Below, in pieces: positions 60,623-64,000 of a DNA stretch of 64,000 nt. Numbering within the stretch: the first letter of the stretch is position 1; every line of letters starts with the position of its first letter. The DNA comes from Thermoanaerobaculia bacterium (lineage in GTDB: Bacteria > Acidobacteriota > Thermoanaerobaculia > Multivoradales > JAHEKO01): contig CAMYOG010000050.1 in the NCBI GenBank assembly GCA_947259925.1, forward strand, positions 60,959 to 124,958, in the 5' to 3' direction. The notes under the pieces are model-generated. The model was not told the DNA's origin, searched no databases, and saw only the letters and a list, made by a program, of their open reading frames with translations. The position numbers were made by a program, and so were the translations under genes.

Positions 60623-63600
60623 ATGAGCAGAAGCTCTCTCTACACGACCCTCTCGTGGGCGGCCCTGCTGGCACTCTGCGTGACCCCGTTCACCCCCGCC
60701 GACGCCGCTCGCGGCAAGTCCAAGAAGGCGGCCGAGGAGGAGAGCGAAGCCGCGCCGCCGGTCGATCCCGCGCTCTTCCAGAACCTCGAGTTCCGGGGCA
60801 TCGGTCCGTTCCGGGGTGGCCGCTCGACCGCGGTGGCCGGCGTGATCGGTGAGCGCGACACGTTCTACATGGGGACCACCGGCGGTGGCGTCTGGAAGAC
60901 GACCGACGGCGGCAAGAGCTGGAGGGTGATCTCCGACGAGACCTTTACCGCCGCTTCGATCGGCGCGGTGGCGGTGGCGCCCTCGGACAGCAATGTCGTC
61001 TATGCCGGCACCGGCTCGGCATGCCCGCGCGGCAACATCTCGCCGGGCGACGGTATCTACCGCTCGACCGACGCCGGGGCGACCTGGACCCATATCGGTC
61101 TCGCGGAGTCGGGCCAGATCGGCGCCATCGAGGTCCATCCGAACGACCCCGACCTGGTCTACGTGGCCGCCCTCGGCCACATCTTCGGCCCCAACGAGGA
61201 GCGCGGCGTCTACCGGTCGTCGGACGGCGGCGCTACCTGGGAGCGCGTCCTGTTCGTCAGCGATCGCGCGGGCGCGGTCGATCTGGCGATGAACCCGAAG
61301 AACCCACGCATCCTCTACGCCGCCATCTGGGAGGCCGAGCGCAAGCCCTGGACCCTGATCAGCGGCGGCGAGGAGAGCGGCCTCTACAAGTCGACCGACG
61401 GCGGCGACAGCTGGGAGAAGCTGACCGAAGGGCTGCCCGAGGGGACCGTCGGGCGCATCGGCGTCAGCGTCTCGGGCGCCCATCCGAACCGGGTCTACGC
61501 CCTGGTCGAGGCCGAGAAGGGTGGGCTCTTCCGCTCCGAGAACGGTGGCAAGAAGTTCTTCCTGGTCAACCCCGACCGCAACTTCCGCCAGCGCGCCTGG
61601 TACTACACGCACGTCTGGGCCGATCCGGTCGATTCCGAGACCGTCTACATCGCCAACACCGGCTTCTATCGCTCGACCGACGGCGGCAAGAGCTTCAACC
61701 GGATCCGGGTGCCGCACGGCGACAACCACGACCTGTGGATCAACCCGGACGATCCCGACGTCATGATCAACGCCAACGACGGCGGCTCCAACGTCAGCTA
61801 CAACGGCGGCCGCTCGTGGTCGACCCAGGCCAACCAGCCGACCGCCGAGATGTACCGGGTGACGGTCGACGACCAGTTCCCGTACCGGGTCTACGGCTGC
61901 CAGCAGGACAATTCCTGCGTATCGCTGCCGAGTCGTACCTCCTCGGGCGGCATCGCCCGGCACCACTGGTACGTCATCGGCGGCTGCGAGAGCGGCCACG
62001 TGGCGGTCGACCCACGCAATCCCAAGGTCACCTACTCGGGCTGCTACGGCGGGCAGATCGGGCGCTACGACCACGAGACCGGTCAGGAGCGCGAGATCAT
62101 GACCTACCCGCAGCTCGCCGTCGGCCAGGCGGCCAAGGACCTCAAGTACCGGTTCCAGTGGAACGCGCCGATCCGGCTGTCGCCGCACGATCCGAGCGTC
62201 CTCTACCACGCGTCGCAGTTCGTTCACCGGTCGAACGACGAGGGGCATAGCTGGGAGGTGATCAGCCCCGATCTGAGCCACAACGACCCGGAGACGCTCA
62301 ACTACGCCGGCGAGCCGATCACTCGCGACAACACCGGCGTCGAGGTCTACGCAACGGTCTTCGCCTTCGAGGAGTCGGTTCAGACGCCGGGGCTGCTCTG
62401 GGCCGGCACCGACGACGGCCGGGTGCACATCTCGCGTGACAACGGCGAGAGCTGGAACGAGATCACGCCGAGTCGCATGCCCGAGTGGGGCCAGGTCAAC
62501 TCGATCGAGCTGTCGGCCCACGATCCGGGTCGGGCGTTCCTGGCGGTCACCCGCTACAAGTTCGACGACTTCCGCCCGTACATCTTCCGCACCGACGACT
62601 ACGGCGCCAGCTGGACCTCGCTCGCCGACGGCTCGAACGGTATCCCCGAGAACCACTTCGTGCGCGTGGTGCGCGAGGATCCGGACCGCAAGGGTCTGCT
62701 GTTCGCCGGTACCGAGTTCGGGCTCTATGTGTCGTTCGACGACGGTGCCGACTGGCAATCGTTCCAGCAGGGGCTGCCGGTCGCGCCGGTGACCGACCTG
62801 CAGGTGAGACACGGCGATCTGATCGTCGCCACCCAGGGCCGATCGTTCTGGATCCTCGACGATCTGACTCCGCTCCATCAGCTGACCGACGAGGTCGCGG
62901 CCGCGGCCGCCCACCTGTTCGAGCCCCGGCCGACCTACCGCTTCGGCGGCGGTTTCTCGTTCGGCGGCGGCGGTACCGCCGGCAGCAATCCGCCAGGCGG
63001 CGTCGTCTTGCGCTATCTCCTCGCCGAGAAGCCGGAGGAGGAGCTGACCCTCGAGGTCCTGGATGGCGACGACAACGTCCTGCGCTCGTTCTCGAGCAAG
63101 ACGCCCGAGAAGCGGGCGCCGAATCCGTTCCGGCAGTTCCTGCCGCCCGGGGCCGGTGGTCCCAAGACGCTCGAGGTCGAGCCGGGGATGAACAGCTGGG
63201 CGTGGGACATGCGGCTCGCCGACGCCGAGATCGTCGACGACGCCGTCCTCTGGGGGCTCGCGCGCGGCCCGCGGGTGCCGCCGGGCACCTACCAGGCGCG
63301 GTTGAGCCTGGGCGAGTGGAGCGAGACCGTCAGCTTCGACATCGTCCCCGATCCGCGGCTCGGGACCACCCAGGACGACTACCAGGCCCAGTTCGATCTG
63401 GCCAAGCAGATCTGGGAGAACCTGACCGAGAGCCATCAGGCTCTGACCCGGTTGCGCGACGTCCGCACCCAGGTGGGCGATCTCACCAAGCGCCTCGAGG
63501 ACGCCGGCAAGGGCGAAGGTCTCGAGCAGGCGGCGCAGGCGGTCAAGGACCGTCTCGCCGAGATCGAGACCAGGATCTACCAGACCCAGAGCGAAGCGAT

Positions 63601-63832
63601 CCAGGATGTTCTCAACTTCCCGCCCAAGATCGACAACCAGCTGATCGGCCTGATGGGCGCGGTCGAGAGCGCCGACTACCCACCGACGGCCGGCTCGATC
63701 GAGCGTTTCAACGATCTACGGGGCGAGCTCGACGGCATCCTGGCCGAGCTCGACGACTGCGTCGACACCGAGGTCGCCGCCTTCAACCAGCTGGTGGCGG
63801 AGAAAGATGTGCCGGCGGTGATCGTGAATTAG
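60623..63832 (+). CDS. Secreted BNR/sortilin-like beta-propeller protein (full length)
   Basis: A 1069-residue protein from ATG 60623 with GGAGGTATC upstream. A signal peptide (1-30) and a basic stretch precede NLEFRGIGPFRGGRSTAVAG, the usual start of the family. About a dozen BNR blades (for example STDGGDSW, SSDGGATWER, RDNGESWNE) make a double propeller to about 780, ending in TQGRSFWILDDLTPL. A beta-sandwich (about 800-910) and a helical bundle (about 925-1060: LTRLRDVRTQVGDLTKRL) close the chain. It is similar to the gene cut by the left edge. Exported, substrate unknown. Confidence 0.9.
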   Translation: MSRSSLYTTLSWAALLALCVTPFTPADAARGKSKKAAEEESEAAPPVDPALFQNLEFRGIGPFRGGRSTAVAGVIGERDTFYMGTTGGGVWKTTDGGKSWRVISDETFTAASIGAVAVAPSDSNVVYAGTGSACPRGNISPGDGIYRSTDAGATWTHIGLAESGQIGAIEVHPNDPDLVYVAALGHIFGPNEERGVYRSSDGGATWERVLFVSDRAGAVDLAMNPKNPRILYAAIWEAERKPWTLISGGEESGLYKSTDGGDSWEKLTEGLPEGTVGRIGVSVSGAHPNRVYALVEAEKGGLFRSENGGKKFFLVNPDRNFRQRAWYYTHVWADPVDSETVYIANTGFYRSTDGGKSFNRIRVPHGDNHDLWINPDDPDVMINANDGGSNVSYNGGRSWSTQANQPTAEMYRVTVDDQFPYRVYGCQQDNSCVSLPSRTSSGGIARHHWYVIGGCESGHVAVDPRNPKVTYSGCYGGQIGRYDHETGQEREIMTYPQLAVGQAAKDLKYRFQWNAPIRLSPHDPSVLYHASQFVHRSNDEGHSWEVISPDLSHNDPETLNYAGEPITRDNTGVEVYATVFAFEESVQTPGLLWAGTDDGRVHISRDNGESWNEITPSRMPEWGQVNSIELSAHDPGRAFLAVTRYKFDDFRPYIFRTDDYGASWTSLADGSNGIPENHFVRVVREDPDRKGLLFAGTEFGLYVSFDDGADWQSFQQGLPVAPVTDLQVRHGDLIVATQGRSFWILDDLTPLHQLTDEVAAAAAHLFEPRPTYRFGGGFSFGGGGTAGSNPPGGVVLRYLLAEKPEEELTLEVLDGDDNVLRSFSSKTPEKRAPNPFRQFLPPGAGGPKTLEVEPGMNSWAWDMRLADAEIVDDAVLWGLARGPRVPPGTYQARLSLGEWSETVSFDIVPDPRLGTTQDDYQAQFDLAKQIWENLTESHQALTRLRDVRTQVGDLTKRLEDAGKGEGLEQAAQAVKDRLAEIETRIYQTQSEAIQDVLNFPPKIDNQLIGLMGAVESADYPPTAGSIERFNDLRGELDGILAELDDCVDTEVAAFNQLVAEKDVPAVIVN

Positions 63833-63833
63833 T

Positions 63834-63918
63834 CGGATCGCCCCCCTCACTCTTCCGGATCGCCCCCCGAGCAGCCGGGCACATAGGTAACACTCCAGAC
63901 TGGGTACATGGGTAACAC
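63834..63918. repeat. Two sets of short direct repeats at the right edge
   Basis: CGGATCGCCCCCC occurs at 63834-63846 and again at 63856-63868. ACATAGGTAACAC at 63881-63893 recurs as ACATGGGTAACAC at 63906-63918. These follow the BNR stop within 90 bases and are unlike the rest of the window. Such repeated 13-mers are common at insertion-sequence ends, where they bind transposase. Confidence 0.6.
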
Positions 63919-64000
63919 CCGGGTGGGTTGTGTTTGTGGTGTGTGTTGGCAGCCGTCGTCGAGGCTGTGGGAACGGTGGGAGCTGTGGCAATCCCGCAGG
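63880..64000. mobile_element. Possible left end of an insertion sequence
   Basis: After the direct repeats the sequence changes to a G/T-rich stretch (GGGTTGTGTTTGTGGTGTGTGTTGG) and a purine-rich run of GTGGGA-type words, unlike the coding DNA elsewhere. No transposase frame is visible inside the window. The call rests on the repeats and the compositional shift only. Confidence 0.35.

Noticed and set aside
60566..63436. A 956-codon minus-strand frame opposite the second BNR gene.
   Set aside because: The plus-strand frame has a signal peptide and many BNR motifs. The antisense product is a repetitive Val/Asp/Gly pattern made by the complementary codons. The same applies to the plus-strand frames at 106-2364 opposite the first BNR gene.

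Overview
This is a GC-rich, densely coding stretch of bacterial chromosome holding 54 protein genes that I can support. There are no rRNA or tRNA genes, CRISPR arrays or phage genes that I could see. The gene families (several secreted beta-propeller/BNR proteins, a GWxTD plus von Willebrand A protein, M56, M20 and DUF885 peptidases, SYLF, DUF3592, many lipoproteins and an OmpA envelope protein) suggest a Gram-negative, protein-degrading heterotroph, most like Acidobacteriota (Thermoanaerobaculia or similar). That placement is inference from gene content; no phylogenetic marker was compared.

Layout. 1-5.6 kb: a secreted BNR propeller protein cut by the window edge, two divergent LolA-like secreted proteins, and a thioredoxin-reductase-like flavoprotein. 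5.6-10.6 kb: an envelope block in which bactofilin and an OmpA lipoprotein diverge from a sigma54 response regulator, a histidine kinase and a small TPR/coiled-coil lipoprotein, in a set resembling GlrR/GlrK/QseG. 10.6-12.4 kb: DUF72, a small unknown protein and a class II aldolase. 12.4-17.65 kb: a tightly overlapped nucleoside salvage operon (nucleoside phosphorylase, BMP lipoprotein, double ABC ATPase, two permeases). 17.7-20.3 kb: a large subtilase ending in nine W-containing hexapeptide repeats. 20.6-25.5 kb: a BtuF-like protein without a signal peptide, a NatAB-like ABC exporter and an orphan protein with a GNAT-like core. 25.5-32 kb: cupin, YbaK, DUF3592, M20 amidohydrolase, a secreted lectin-like protein and a DECR2-like reductase. 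32.1-35.3 kb: isoleucyl-tRNA synthetase with a probable CTG start and a GVHH signature in place of HIGH. 35.3-46.8 kb: VWA-type secreted proteins, cytochrome c, a PiT phosphate transporter, a GH113-like lipoprotein, pyrophosphatase and a DUF885 peptidase. 46.9-51.8 kb: a sodium:solute symporter with a small partner, a GT2-Rossmann fusion, an SH3 protein and an HtrA protease. 52-64 kb: SYLF, a PQQ-type propeller, a BlaI/M56 pair with visible operators, an HExxH protein, FolC, a geranylgeranyl-reductase-like flavoprotein, a second BNR propeller protein and what may be the edge of an insertion element.

Many genes overlap by 1-4 bases (ATGA, GTGA, TTGA, TGATG), so translational coupling is common. 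A recurring -10-like TANNNT hexamer lies only 6-14 bases before several start codons, which suggests many leaderless or near-leaderless transcripts. The most notable points are the isoleucyl-tRNA synthetase (start codon and altered signature), the BlaI operator pair flanking a -10 box with an unusual M56 partner, the hexapeptide-tailed subtilase, and the orphan GNAT-like protein.
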